From Muricea muricata (taxonomy: Eukaryota > Cnidaria > Anthozoa > Malacalcyonacea > Plexauridae): a stretch of 64,000 nt of DNA. Every line of letters starts with the position of its first letter. Positions within the stretch are counted from its first letter, which is position 1. This document shows, one piece after another, positions 45,783 through 57,995 of this stretch. The stretch spans positions 47,217,559 through 47,281,558 of the forward strand of contig OY979718.1 in assembly GCA_963855995.1 (NCBI GenBank). The letters are read 5' to 3'. The notes under the pieces are model-generated. The model was not told the origin of the DNA. It searched no databases and saw only the letters and a program-made list of their open reading frames with translations. The position numbers and the translations under genes were made by a program.

Positions 45783-48320
45783 CTATCTTCCTCCTCTATG
45801 TTCTCGTCCCGAGGACATTGATCTAATCATATCCGTATCTGTTTGGTGGATTAATACGCTGTCCGTAAGTCTTGCAGGCCGAGCACGAGGAAAACCGTCA
45901 ATACCGCGTTGTGGGGGTGTAACATCAACCACCTGGAACTCTCCTACTTCCCTACTTGGGCAGGCATGTGCTAAAACCTGGACTGGACTGTGGACTATAG
46001 ACTATGGACTGTTTTTGTGTGAACAGTTGTCCTTTCGACAAAAGTGTTAGGTGCAAGCGACTTGTGAAACGAAATTCGATCTTTTTTGAATAAATTTAGA
46101 TGCGCGTGCTCAGCTGTTTTGTGGACAATGTTTTAATATAAGTGATTTAGTAACGGTGACGTGGCTGATAAGTTGCCATTAGTTCTGTGTTAAAAAACAA
46201 CATAAAAAAAACAACATCATATCCTTTTATTCAAAGTTTGTCTAAATCCCACCCGGTTCACCCAAGAAGCAGTCCATAGTCTCTACAGTCCAAAGTCCAG
46301 TCCAGGTTTTAGCACATGCCACTTGGGCAAACCGGTTCGCCCACTTGAAAAGGGATATGGCTATGTTTTAGCTGGTCATGATGAACGACCATGACCTTCC
46401 CTCCCTTAGAAATAATTCTATAGTTCACCCCAGACCGTTTTAGAATTCTGAAAGGCCCGACCCACTTATTACCAAATTTCCAGCCTTTAGGTCGCTTCAA
46501 CATGACTGTTTCACCCGATTCGAATGGTCGCCAAGGGTTCGATCGTCGGTTGATTGAGCCGTGCCCGTTTTTCTGATGCTTTTGACAAATGTTTCTCTGC
46601 TATGCGTCGTACATCGTGAAAGGCCGACCTAATTGAAACTAAGTATTCGTTCTGTGTGGACGGGTTTTTCAAAGGCATTCCTAATTCCAATTCAATCGGC
46701 AGTCTGGGTGACTGACCAAAAACTACTTCATAGGGTGAACCGCTGAAATGCCTAATGCATCATGTTTACTTGTATTGTAAGCAAATGCCTGAGTCTAGCC
46801 ACAAGTCGCAATCATCTCTTCTATTAGAGGCAAAAGCTGAAAGTATAGCCTGAATAGTTCGATTTTGCCGCTATGTTTGTCCGTCACGCTGGCGATGATA
46901 GCTGGTGGTACGTGTTTTTGTGATACCCATAAAATTACATATTTCGTGCAACTGTGCTTTCAAAGTTACGGCCCTGGTGTGAGTGCAGGACTGCGGGAGG
47001 TCCAAAACGTGAGAAACTGCGTCTTACTAAAAGTGGAGCAACTGTGCTAGCTTTTTGGTCAGGGGTTGCAAATGCTTCACACCACTTAGTGAAGTGATCC
47101 ACAACGACAAGAATGTGTTTGTTTCCACGACTTGTTTCTGGCAATGGTCCCATGTAGTCCAGTGCCCAGAAAGTGAATGGTTGACTAACTGAAATATGAC
47201 CGAGCGGGGCTGTGTTTCTATTAATTGGTGAGTTCTTGTGATTGCAAACATTGCACAACTGAATATGTTTGGTTACTATTTTTCGAATACCAGGCCAATG
47301 AAATCGTTTTCTGACTCGTTCCTCCGGAAGAGTAATACCCAGATGACCACCTAGAGGCCCATCATGCACTGATTTGAGAACCTGGTCTTGTAGACCGGAG
47401 GGAACTAATAGGCCATGCCGGTGGATGCGAACTGCTACGCTGCCCAAGAGCTCGGTATATGATTTGATCATGTAGGAAATATTGGTCATACATACGTGCA
47501 GGGTCCTGAATTTGTGTTAAATTTAGCGTAGGTAAGTTGCGTGTTTTCAGGTCAATAATGTACGCAAGATGTGGGTCCGCTCGTTGACTGTCCCTGAGGT
47601 TCATAGTTGCGTTTAATGTGATTGCGTCTATCTGATTGACCTTCTGAGGTAAAGTGCAAGTAGCACGAGTATGATCATGAATATCGACCAGATTGCCGTC
47701 TGGATCGACGATAAGTGGCTTACTGCTTTCTAACTTAACGATCGCTGTGCGCCCACTTGACAATTTAACACGTATTGTTGAGACAAATATTGGGTGTTGT
47801 TCGTGCAGTGTGCTTGTGGTGCCATCTGGCATTTTCGGTTGTACTAGGCGCGAGAGCGCGTCTGCATTATTACAAACTCCTGTAAATCAATAATCCAACG
47901 CGCTAAACGACCTTTAGCTTCCATCGTGTGCAGCCATCGTAAGCCATTGTGGTCGGTAATTAGTTTGAAATGGCGACCCAAAAGGTGTACACGGAAGTGA
48001 GCTGTACCGAAGACAACCGCAAGCGCTTCTTTCTCCGTTGTGGAGCATTTTTGCTCGCGAGGCGTAAGAGCTTTTGATGCATATGCAAAAACTTTCTCAT
48101 GTCCTGAATCATCAAGTTGCGGCAATACCGCACCGACGCCATAATCAGACGCGTCGGTTTTCAAAACAAAGTCTTTGCCAAAATCAGGGTACGCCAAAAC
48201 CAACATAAAATCGACATATCCAACCACCACCGTAAAATTTCCTCTGTTTACTAAATACACCATTGCACGTTTGGTTGGTGAGGCTTTCGACCGCTGGTGC
48301 GAAGGAAGAGGGGAAATCAT
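45783..48320 (-). pseudogene. Gypsy retrotransposon remnant (RNase H and integrase)
   Basis: Minus-strand pol remnant lacking gag, protease and RT. RNase H is at 48320-47844 (FVLKTDASDYGVGAVLPQ, STTEKEALAVVF, FKLITDHNGLRWL). The linker is at 47832-47362. Integrase is at 47489-46935, with HHCC (GGHLGITLPEERVRKRFHWP, CNVC) and the core ALDYMGPLP. The second Asp region is damaged (LHSHQGRNFES). The C-terminal part continues to 46320 (VVFGQSPRLPIELELG, WVGPFRILKRSGVNYRI), is split by a MITE, and ends near 45785. Several frameshifts. It is a different lineage from the element at 3027-7422. Confidence 0.87.
45969..46314. mobile_element. 346-bp MITE inserted in Gypsy pol
   Basis: Ends TGCTAAAACCTGGACTGGAC and its complement, flanked by CATG at 45965-45968 and 46315-46318. 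The Gypsy frame reads continuously on either side when the element and one CATG are removed. Confidence 0.75.
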
Positions 48321-48876
48321 TACTGGAAATTGTGTAATAAATCTACAGCAATTTCAACCACCATTGGATTAGATTAGATACAAACCGAATGAATAGTAAC
48401 AGAATGTACATGTAGCTAGATTTTTATAACCAACATTTAACTCTCCCTTAATTATTCCAAATACCCTCCATACACTAGTTACAGTTATTCATAATCAAAG
48501 TTTGTTTCATGAGTTAGGGAGTACGAGATGACACTACATTGACCACTGTTATATAAATATTCTTGTGTTATGCATTATAACTTTAATATATTTCCGATAA
48601 ATTTCTGGGGAGGATCCACTGAAAATAGTATAGGTCAGTGGAAAGATCTTTCGTAGCTCCTGTATGCGTACATGCATAGTCACTAACTCTGCAGGTACCA
48701 ATTAATTTGCTGCTGGTCGCTCCTGCATCGCTCTAAAGTCAGCAATAAATTTCTCTCGTAAATTCTTGAACGTAATTCTGGCATTCAAAATTGTCCTAAA
48801 AAATTTCATTTTTATCCCATGGATTAAATTTATTTATGATGCACCAATTCTTTAGAATACTAAAACTGAGCGTCAG
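48321..48876. other. Intergenic, nothing recognised
   Basis: AT-rich sequence following the 5'-truncated Gypsy remnant. No coding or repeat structure supported. Confidence 0.4.
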
Positions 48877-48880
48877 TTAA

Positions 48881-49389
48881 AGGGAAATGGCAACCAAAAA
48901 TTTTATTTTCTTATTTGAAAGAAACTCTAAAAATAATATATAGAAGTCTTTTACAAAATTTTTATATCTGTTTTACTTTGGGAGATATTGTCACCTGAAT
49001 AATCGAACTGTCCGCTATCTTGGATTAATTTTAAACCTCATTAACAATGTTTTGGTGACGTCACACCAGGGATAAGGCATTCAAAGCTTCTCCTAAATAT
49101 ATTATTAATATTTGTGAAACCTTTTCAGTCCGTGCTGAAATTCGAAACACTTACCATGTGTGTGGTTAATCGAGAAGATTAATCATTGTGTCGTAAGAAA
49201 AAAAATTGCGTGACCCCAGTTGTGACTTCATGCATATCTACACATATCCAAGATGGCGGACAACTAAAGATTTGAAGTCAAAATATCTCACCAAATAAGG
49301 CAGATATAAAAATTGTGTAATAGACTTCTATATATTGTTTTGGAGTCTCTTTCAAATAAGACGATAAAAATTTTTGTTGCCATTTCCCT
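48881..49389. mobile_element. TTAA-flanked MITE with long inverted arms
   Basis: Perfect TTAA at 48877-48880 and 49390-49393. Ends AGGGAAATGGCAACCAAAAA and complement. Arms of about 150 bases pair imperfectly. TTAA duplication fits piggyBac or Kolobok; the AG-start terminus resembles the large Kolobok element here, but the sequences are not otherwise alike. Confidence 0.8.
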
Positions 49390-49393
49390 TTAA

Positions 49394-50264
49394 TTAAAAA
49401 GGGGGCTGATTGTATACGACGGTAATAAGATTATATAACTTAATTTAGCAATTCTTCCCAAGTTAACGAAAAACTTTCATTTAATTAGCTGGATAAAGTG
49501 TCATCCTTAAAACGATTTTTTTAAATTTTAACGATTCTCTAAAGTTATACAACCGGCCCCAGTATATAGTCTACGAGCACTAAATCTAACTTCACGGTCC
49601 TATAATTAGCGACGATACGGCGAACAGTAAGAAAACGATACCACCTATAAGGGTCACTAAAAAAGAGAACAAAAGAGGTGTTCAAACATTGTTAAAACGC
49701 GTCATTCAAATTAATGTTATCGTCTTTAGCTTACTCAGCCGATAAACTCGTCTCGCTCCTACGTGTGTCGATTTTGGAGGAAAACTAGAGTACTTGGAAA
49801 AGCCTCGAAGAACAAAGCGCTAATCGCACATTTTTGTATCGTAATTATTCAGGGACTTCGAAGCCGGGTTACTCACTAAGATTTAGCCTCGCGCAAATGT
49901 TTGAATATTTTATAGCATCGGTTCTCGTGCAAAGGAGAGAAAAGTAAGAGCACGAGTTAACTCGTGCAAGCAGTAGTTATATAAATTCAAAGTTTTGTTC
50001 ACTATAAAACAACTTAGAAACAAAAAAGTATCCTACTATTAATTTTCTTAAATTTAGAAGCATCTGCGGCAAATCCTGAGGCTTATGTGCATTTAAACAT
50101 TTTCCGAAATGCTTATTCAAAAGTAGTTTATACTGTCTTTACGTCAGGGGACTCCGCCGGGAGCTGACATCATCAACTTCATTGTGGTCACTGGGTGAAA
50201 ACCATGTGAAAACAAAAGCGAAGAAATCGCTTCGCGCGAAAAAATCTTCCTCAGAAAAGCTTAC
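49394..50264. other. Intergenic or intronic, final TMEM165 exon not located
   Basis: A homologous gene would need one more small minus-strand exon after 50265 encoding the last membrane segment. I could not find it here by eye. No other feature is supported. Confidence 0.35.
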
Positions 50265-52175
50265 CAGTTTTAACAGAAATTTTCTGCGCTATAAGTCTAC
50301 CACCGATAACTGCTAACCCGGTGCACAAAGCATGGCCTAACGTGCCACCCAAAGTTACACCAAGCACGTCCTAAAACAAATATGAAATAAAGATTTTGAA
50401 GCAAATTCTTAGGTGGAGCACCAAATCGCATACATGCAGATTTGGTTCTCAACGAAGCCGGCCCACCAGTACAGCAGTGACGTGAAATAGTGACCAGTGG
50501 CGGATCTAGCGTAGGTCAAAATAAATTATAGCAGCCAAATTTTAAATTCAAAATAACTTTATAACAATGTCATTGGTTATGAATTTCCAAAGAATAAAAT
50601 CTTGCCAATGAAATTGCTTTGAAGGTGTTTTAAAATGTAAATATATCCAAGAATGAGCTGTAGTAATTTATTTTGACCTACGCTAGATCCGCCACTGATA
50701 GTGACGTATATTACTTTTGTGCGCTAGCCGTTAAAAATATCGTCTTTCAGTATATCATACTCGCAGTTCTAAATTTAAAATACGTTCCTGCGTACGGCTA
50801 GCGATGCACAAAACTGTCACTTCAGTAGTCGGGAACAATAGTTCAAATATTTAAAAATATTTATTATAAATATTTTATTATAATTATAAATATTTGCTTG
50901 AAAATAAGATCCGGGATACATTGGATACAAAAATATGAAAAACATGCTCGTAAGAGTACTTTGTTTGGCTGGATTTGACCAATAAACGCGAATACAAATA
51001 GTTACAAATCTATGTTCATGTTACACACCCCACAGAACAGATTTATGCTATTTAACATAAATTTCGGGGGGGGGGATAAACAAAATGATAACTTGAAACA
51101 GTGAACTGGTATCGACTTTAACTTACAGAAGGCATAAAACATATCTATCTTTTGTGGTTTTAGAAACCACATTGAAGTTGACTCATTTTTTAGCAAAAAC
51201 ACATATGCAAACTGAGGACTCTTATACCTCTCTCGTAGCTAGAATAATGGTCGCCAGTTGAGATCTATCACCCCATTCCGCTAAGAATGTTAGTGTGAAT
51301 GATTGCAGGAAAATTGGAGAGACTAAACCAAAGCAACGCCTGGGTGGTTTTGTAACTTTGATTATACCAGATTCGGGATCTTCAACCATAGATGTTCTTG
51401 ACATTTCTTGTAACTAGAACCAAAAATATTTTGATTGTGACATTCAGAACCTCTTGGATCTGGGCGTTGAAAAAATAAAGATGGTATGCATTCAGAGGTA
51501 TTTCACATAGTTACATGATCTCTTTTTGTAGGAATGCATAAAAGAGCCAGCTGAGGATAATTCCACGAAATTGCACTCATTTTCAGATTTAGGATTACAG
51601 AATAATTGCGAGAAAGTAGTCATACGATTTAGCTAGAACACACGTCGCAAGGACTTGCTGAAATCCACGTTTATGAATTATATATATAAAGTATTTAAGC
51701 GAGTCCCTAAACACGCAATTATCTCGCCTTGAATCTTGTAGCATCCGATATTAACGACAGGTCTGATGTATTACACCACAATTTTTACCTCCTCTTCCTT
51801 TTTCTTCAGTTCTGCTTGGACTTCTTCATATTCCTCTTGTCCTTCATTAGGATCCATTCTGTAACCCTCGTGTAACATTTTCAAACCAAAATACACAAAC
51901 AATGCCGTTGACACATAAAACGTGAATTTTCTTGGTATTACTGTAGTTGCATAGCCTAGTGCTGCAGAAAGAACAGTCATAAGCCCTAATGCACCTAATG
52001 CTCCAGCAAATACCGTCATTCGCGGGTATTTCATCGCCATAATAGCGGCAATAAAGAATGTTTTATCACCAAGTTCAGACACTATGATAACAGAAACGGA
52101 CGCAACAAAACCATGGATAAAGCCATAAAAATGTCCTAGTGGATGGCTGGCTTCTGATTTCACTTCATCAGTTTT
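50265..52175 (-). CDS. TMEM165: TMEM165/GDT1-family cation transporter (partial, three exons)
   Basis: Minus-strand exons with GT-AG borders: 52175-51789, 51413-51228 and 50370-50265. The first carries SELGDKTFFIAAIMAMKYP and YATTVIPRKFTFYVSTALFV, then an acidic EEYEEVQAELKKKEEE loop. The second carries FLAEWGDRSQLATIILA. The third reads GVTLGGTLGHALCTGLAVIG and ends IAQKISVKT. The two ExGD(K/R)(T/S) motifs define the family, Golgi membrane Ca/Mn-proton antiporters needed for glycosylation. The 5' exon with the signal region and the last exon are not identified. The 1.2-kb intron before exon 3 carries a hAT MITE. Order and motifs match vertebrate TMEM165 closely. Confidence 0.9.
50495..50697. 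mobile_element. hAT-type MITE in a TMEM165 intron
   Basis: 203 bp. Ends CAGTGGCGGATCTAGCGTAG and its complement, with perfect 8-bp duplication ATAGTGAC (50487-50494, 50698-50705). Arms of about 35 bases. Confidence 0.9.
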
Positions 52176-53450
52176 CTGCAACAAAATGATGATTTATGCA
52201 AATTTAACAAAATTCCAAACATGCCTTAATCTGACTGGAAGTTATCCACAAGTCGAAATTCAAGCTGTGAACAGTTGAGAGATATTCATCTTATTAGCTT
52301 AACAGGTAGAGCAGTTAGAGAAGTTTCACAGGCATTACTTCAGTGCTACAAACGTGGTGGATATGATGCCATTATTATGGGGTCCCATATTTAACTATAC
52401 ACACAGGGTCTATGTACAAGAAATATTTTGAAAGCGTTTCAACAGATTGTTCATTCATTTAAACTAATTTTACAGATAAGTTTACATTTTAAGCATTGCA
52501 ACTGATTTATCATTCTATTTATTAATTATTATTGTAGTAATTAATGTTATGTTTTAAAATTACCTGCACATCACTTGTGTTTTGAAACTGACACAGCATT
52601 CTTCTTGCCTATTACAGCAAATTTATCCATGATTATATATTTAATTTAACTGTCAGAATAGAACTCATCTGTTTAATATGTTTGTGGCCATAAGTAAATT
52701 TTCTTCCAATCATTCAATTCTATAAGTTTTAAATACCTGTAATCAATTATGGCTTTTATATTTGCATATTCATTTTTATACATATTTAATTGATCTATTT
52801 ACTTGTTGCGAGTTCAATTGGAGCACAGACCTTTTTTCCTCAAAAGGTTGCATTATTCCTTTAAGCTATTGATACCGTACACTTTAATGTCAATTTTTTA
52901 TATTATTTCTTACAGCACATAAATTAATATGATACTGGAGCACTGAAATCTTATTTTTTTGGTGTCTTGCTGTATATTTTTTATGATATGTTATATTTTT
53001 TTAATTTATGACATTAATTAAACAAATCCTACAATCTTGGAAATATTCTGCATTTTCTTCCCATATTAACATTGTTTATGTTGCCCCAAGAATAAAACAT
53101 TTCCAACCAAAATTAATACAATCATTAAGTTTCTTATGGCTAACTATATGCTTTAACAGCCAATACAGCTAGTTGCTGATTAAAAGTTGGTGTTGATAAT
53201 CAAAATGAACGTATATTGATCGCTGATTACATCTGGGGCATGACATGACCGTTATATTTAAGTCCGTATGGTTTACTAAAGACTTTATCAACTCTCACTT
53301 TCCAATAGACATACTGACAAGTAATATGTTTTTACATAAGATTTTTGCAAGTGGGAGATATCACACCCTCTGCTTGGTACACTCCCTTGGTAACATTTTT
53401 GGTATGCTGAATGACATATAGTCTGTGACTATATCGCAACCAGGTATATA
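52176..53450. other. Probable TMEM165 intron or upstream DNA
   Basis: Very AT-rich with no open frame or repeat boundary recognised. Confidence 0.4.
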
Positions 53451-53610
53451 ATCCGACATAATAAGTGCTACTCTGGTTTTGTTAAATTAATGAAATCACC
53501 GAACAAAGATTACATTCACGACCCTAGTGAAGGGTCGTGAATGTAATCTTTGTTCGGTGATTTCATTCATTAAACAAAACCAGAGTAGCACTTATTATGT
53601 CGGACATATA
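53451..53610. repeat. Near-perfect hairpin, 75-base arms
   Basis: Begins TCCGACATAATAAGTGCTAC and folds back through a five-base loop (AGTGA) at about 53524-53530. Only a few bases differ near the middle of the stem. No clear target-site duplication. Confidence 0.85.
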
Positions 53611-53649
53611 GTCTTTTTTGTAGCTTTATGTTGTCTGTCAACTTCGTAT

Positions 53650-54353
53650 ATAGTAGCCTGTTCACAGACCTAACTCTAAAAGAGTAAGGTCTGTTAAGGC
53701 TTGAAGGATTACTTGTCCTGGCCTGAAAGAAGAATGCTAACTATATTCTAGGTTTACATTGCAAATGTTTGCTTCTAGTGTGATTTATCGTAGAGATATT
53801 TTGCAGGAAAACAGGGGCGTAGCCAAGGGGGGGCAAGGGGGGGCGGTCGCCCCCCCCAATCATCCGAGAAACCATTTTTTCAAAACGTTGAAATCCGGGT
53901 AGAAAATTGTTGGGGGGATTATCTGATAGTGAAAGAAGACCAGTTTACCAAAAAAAGAGGAAAAAACATCTGATTTAATTTATATACTTTGAATTACTAA
54001 AAAAGTCATTTCCATTTTCTGTCAACTTGATGGTCTCGTAAATTCTTCTTGCCCAAACTTCCAGAATGGGGAACCGTTATTTTTCTGAATTTCAGAAACC
54101 CTATATAGAATGTTAAATTTCCTCGGTGGGGATGTCGCCCGACACCCCTTAAATGAGCTCGCCCCCCCAAAGTCAGGGCCCTGGCTACGCCCCTGCAGGA
54201 AAATATGGAAATTGAAAATTTTCTTGATGCATTATACTATAATGTTGCATAAATTAATTCTTGAAAACTTGAGATTTAATTTATGCATGGACAAGAAATC
54301 TTTCAAGTATTCACAGACCTTAATCATTCTGATTTAGGTCTGTGCACAGGCTA
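53650..54353. mobile_element. MITE with TAGCCTGTTCACAGACCT ends
   Basis: TAGCCTGTTCACAGACCTAA at the left and TTAGGTCTGTGCACAGGCTA at the right are inverted. The hAT MITE at 53812-54195 is nested inside. Removing it leaves about 310 bases. Target duplication not resolved. Confidence 0.6.
53812..54195. mobile_element. hAT MITE with CAGGGGCGTAGCC ends
   Basis: 384 bp, ends CAGGGGCGTAGCCAAGGG and CCCTGGCTACGCCCCTG, perfect 8-bp duplication CAGGAAAA (53804-53811, 54196-54203). This terminus is common among hAT MITEs in many animals. Interior has G and C homopolymer runs. Confidence 0.9.
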
Positions 54354-55390
54354 TGTATATAGATGTCTTCCATGAATGTTCTAACTTGAATATATACCAA
54401 ACTGGAAAGGTTGGAAATTGCCAGAAATTTATGGAATTTGCACAATTATAGAATACCATCAATGACAAATAAAGATGTATTAAGACATAGCTATGTCACT
54501 ACCAAGGTAGCCAAAGTACCTATAAGCGCAATACAAAGTATATCTTTTACTTGGCAGGGTAATATATACAGTAATTGCTCCATGGAATTTAGTAGGACAT
54601 ATATAGACTGGTAAACTTTGTTTGCATTTTACGTCATGTTCTTGAGAATATGTCATATTGTGCTTTGCATTGGTCTGTATTGTTCTAAGTGACACATCCT
54701 TGTTTGCTTGCAAAAACATGACGTAAAACATAAACAAAATTTACCTATCTATAGCAGGCATCAAAATTGCATGAAGGACATCTCTGCCTTGCCATACTGG
54801 TACAAACTTTCCAATCTGGGTTTATATACATGCAGTGGACACCCCAAACATTTCATAGTTGAACAATTCTTTCGTGTTTAAAATAGTATAATAATAATTT
54901 TGTCGCTCATAATGGTGTCTATAAGTTTATTTGAGACATGCAGTCGGTGGGGGGGGGAGGGGGCGGCTTAATACCCAACTATTCCTAAATATTCATGTAC
55001 ACAAGGTCAATATGGGTCTCCGTTCCTATCATAATAAAATGTTTCATTCTGTTTCACGTTTTTATATTATTTATTACACAGTGACAACAGTGCTCCTTAC
55101 CTGCACAGTCCTAAAATCTGTAGTTCGATGGCTTTTGTCTTGAGTTTTAATATCTTGGCTATATACGATATTTATTTCGTATATTACGATGAATAAAATT
55201 ACACAAAGAAAAGTGTTAACTTTAGAACAGGTAAAAATCATCTCGTTTGGGAAAGTCTACTTTTTAACGGTATAAACCGTGCTAGAACATAACACATTTA
55301 TCAAAGTCCTTTATCGTCTTCGAGATTGAGATGTTCACTGATGACACAGCAGTGGATATTTTGAGCCTGCACTCACCTTTGTCCATTGAA
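54354..55390. other. Intergenic, nothing recognised
   Basis: No supported gene. A G-rich run (GGTGGGGGGGGGAGGGGGCG) lies at about 54947-54966. Confidence 0.4.
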
Positions 55391-55399
55391 CTATAATAG

Positions 55400-55660
55400 A
55401 TCGGTCATGGCTTTATAGGATACCCTAAAGGTCGAAAGGGCACTGGGTTTTTCACTCACTGGGACTGTATCTACTTCACCAAATTTAGCTAAACAAGGGG
55501 AGCGCGTAGCGCGACAATCATTACTCGCCCTTCGGGCTTGCGCTTTAGCTAAATTTGGTGAAGTAGATACAGTTCCAGTGACTGAGAAACCCAGTGCTCT
55601 CTCGACATTTCGACCTTTAGGGTATCCTATAAAGCCATGAATCTTTGATCTTAATAGATC
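55400..55660. mobile_element. Foldback MITE with 9-bp flanking repeat
   Basis: CATGGCTTTATAGGATACCC (55408) reads inverted at about 55620-55640, and arms of about 95 bases surround a GC-rich centre (GCGCGTAGCGCGAC). TAATAGATC occurs at both borders. The undisturbed sequence CCATTGAACTATAATAGATC also occurs inverted at 60884-60903, supporting the left boundary. Confidence 0.65.
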
Positions 55661-56148
55661 TGGAACGATAGGTCGGGGGGGGGGGGGGGAATTGAAGCCG
55701 ACTTTGTGTTCACTTTGCAGGTAAACCCAGTCTTTTTAAGCAAAATTCTTTATTTAAATCTATTAACAGATCTCTAACATTCATAAATGTTTAAGCAATG
55801 GCAGTTGAATTTATATAATATGTTATAAAATTTGACGAAAATCGTACTATCACGGAAAAATATTGAAGCAAGCACAAAAATTACGAAAATCCGCCAGATT
55901 TTGGCTACTTTTCCTGAGTTTTTGAAAGTTCAAGTAAGAACTAAGACGTAAAACTACAGGAATTATTTAACTCCATGCAAAATACATCCGTATCAGTATG
56001 CGAAGTTTCAAGAAGATTGAACGTCTTAGGATCGAAAAAAATGCATCTAAAAAATATTGTTTATACTACACTCGGTTGGTCTATTGAACTAATAAACAAA
56101 TTGCGAAGCCGAAAATAACACCACTTAAAAACGACGAAATGGGGGGAA

Positions 56149-56398
56149 AACGCTGAAATAGAGATAAAACACTGAAATGGGGGTAAAACGCTAAAATGGG
56201 TATAAAACGCTGAAATGGGGATAAAACGCTGAAACGAGGATAGAACGCTGAAGTGAGGATAAAACGCTGAAATGGGGATAAAACGCTGATATGAGGATAA
56301 AACGCTGAAATGGGGATAAAACGCTGAAATAGAGATAAAACGCTGAAATGGGGGTAAAACGCTGAAATGGGGATAAAACGCTGAAATGGGGATAAAAA
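56149..56398. repeat. 19-bp minisatellite
   Basis: About 13 units of ACGCTGAAATGGGGATAAA with small variants. The same motif returns inverted at 56957-57040 (CAGCATTTTATCCCC, CAGCGTTTTATCCC) beside a CTTTCAGTTTCCG repeat, so the two may be opposite ends of one element. The repetitive translation (FQRFIPISAFYPH) is not a protein. Confidence 0.92.
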
Positions 56399-56539
56399 TG
56401 GCATGTACGAAAGAGTTTTGCGCTGTTTAAAAAACGAGTTTGTTGTTCGATCCAGACTAAGCAGAATTAAATTCGACTATAGGCAATATTGTTCAAGCCA
56501 AAAATATTTGTAAAATTTACACTTTACTTTTTATCTATT

Positions 56540-56755
56540 AAATAACTAGTTTTGCGGTTTTGATGATTTTGTCTTGCATAGCATGCTGTAAAATATTTGT
56601 TGACCCTGTATCGGATAAAAGCAAATGTGCAAGAGTAACGGATATAAGAGCACACGCATTGACAGCGTTATTGCTAAAACTTTCTTCGTAATCAACCGGA
56701 ATTCCACCGGCAAAATTTTTGCCAAGGCGTCCAAGTGCTGTGTTTTGACTTACGG
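56540..56755 (-). other. Unassigned minus-strand open frame (possible exon)
   Basis: A minus-strand frame with normal codon-like composition (ALGRLGKNFAGGIPVDYEES, then NACALISVTLAHLLL) lies between the two minisatellite tracts and ends at a stop near 56540. It has no Met and would need an upstream exon. I do not recognise a family. It could be a transposase or host exon, or chance. Confidence 0.25.
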
Positions 56756-57080
56756 AGATAGGACATGCTTTGAATTTTTTTCTTGAACGACATCTGAAAA
56801 GAAACTCTTCACAGTCTTTTTCCTGACAACTCCAGACTCCGTGTCAACGAAAACAATAAGAAACATGCGTAAAAACTTACAAAACACGTGCAATGATTTC
56901 GGACGTGCGGAATCCGTATGGATATTGTTAAATTATTCCACATGTGTTTCATTTCAGCATTTTATCCCCCTTTCAGTTTCCGCTTTCAGTTTCCGCTTTC
57001 AGTTTCAGTTTCCGCCATTCAGTTTCAGCGTTTTATCCCGACCCCTCAAGAGCAAAGTTTTCTTTGACACGTACAAACAT

Positions 57081-57353
57081 TTATAATTTTTTCAAAATAT
57101 TAAAGTCAAAATGCTCACCTTTTGCTGCAGATAGGTGCAAGACAATTGGAAGTAAACAGGAAACATGGTCTGAATCCTGAACAAAGATGTCTTCCGACAA
57201 AAACTGCGTATTTCTTGCCAAATTTTGCTCGAAAACAAACTTGTGAAAACTTCTCACTCCTCGAAAACCAAATCCAACTTCTCCCCAGTCTTTTTGAATG
57301 TTGATTTTCCAGCGCGCCGACTTCAGCCAACTCAAAGCACTGAATAGTGGCAA
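57081..57353 (-). other. Unassigned open frames next to the Penelope insertion
   Basis: Two overlapping minus-strand frames of about 80-100 codons end near a possible splice donor (AAAG|GTGAGC) at about 57113. No domain recognised and no way to choose between them. Confidence 0.2.
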
Positions 57354-57449
57354 TTGAAATTCCAGGCGGAAAACGTAATCTGAATATGAATATTAATGCC
57401 CAGCAAGTAATTCTAAATGCATACATATCAAACAATTCAAGTTTATATT

Positions 57450-57500
57450 AAATTTAATTTGCTAATGTTTCGTCGCTACATCGCAACATCGTCAGAGCTA
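57450..57500 (-). ncRNA. Candidate degenerate hammerhead in Penelope 3' end (minus copy)
   Basis: On the minus strand CTGACGA, a five-pair stem II (GTTGC with GCGAC) and GAAAC are in hammerhead order. Stems I and III are weak. The plus copy has the same layout at 60746-60800. Confidence 0.4.
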
Positions 57501-57995
57501 TATATAATGAATAAACATAAGTTGTATCTATATATACATGATAACTAAGTATTATATCACAAACGGTAAAAATTTAAAAAGAAGAGACGAATAGCAAAAG
57601 GGTTAGAAAAACAATATGTCAAAGTAAGAATTGAGTGATCAGATATTACCGGTATATCAAAATATCAGGTCAAGTTCGAGTGGGATTAGTGATCAAAATA
57701 AATTAAGATCAAACTTAAAGTTGCCTGACGTTAGTATAGTATAGTAAAGTCAGAGTCAGAAAAGTTATGTCCAGAGAGGTGATGGTGAGTCAGAACAGCC
57801 GACATTTGCGAGACTGAAAGCTTATTTCCAGTTTTGGACGAAACTCCCATGTTCCGAGCTTCGCGTGTGTATATGTCGGCGTGTTTCACCAACATACAAA
57901 GCGCCACAGCATTGGCACTTATATCTATACCGGCACAACATGCGATCTCATTGCAAAAGGAATTCGGTCAACCTCGATCCCAGGGCCTTTCCTAA
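57480..57995 (-). pseudogene. Penelope-like GIY-YIG endonuclease remnant (minus copy)
   Basis: Read on the minus strand at about 57925-57771: ALYVGETRRHIHTR, then EH, MGVSSKTGNK, SQMSAVLTHHHLSGH. This is the GIY-YIG nuclease of Penelope-like polyproteins (ALYVGET for the YIG half). A frameshift and an upstream MITE insertion disrupt it. The plus-strand copy has lost this region. Confidence 0.75.

Noticed and set aside
56081..56404. FQRFIPISAFYPH repeat protein
   Set aside because: Translation of a 19-bp minisatellite with no other coding evidence.
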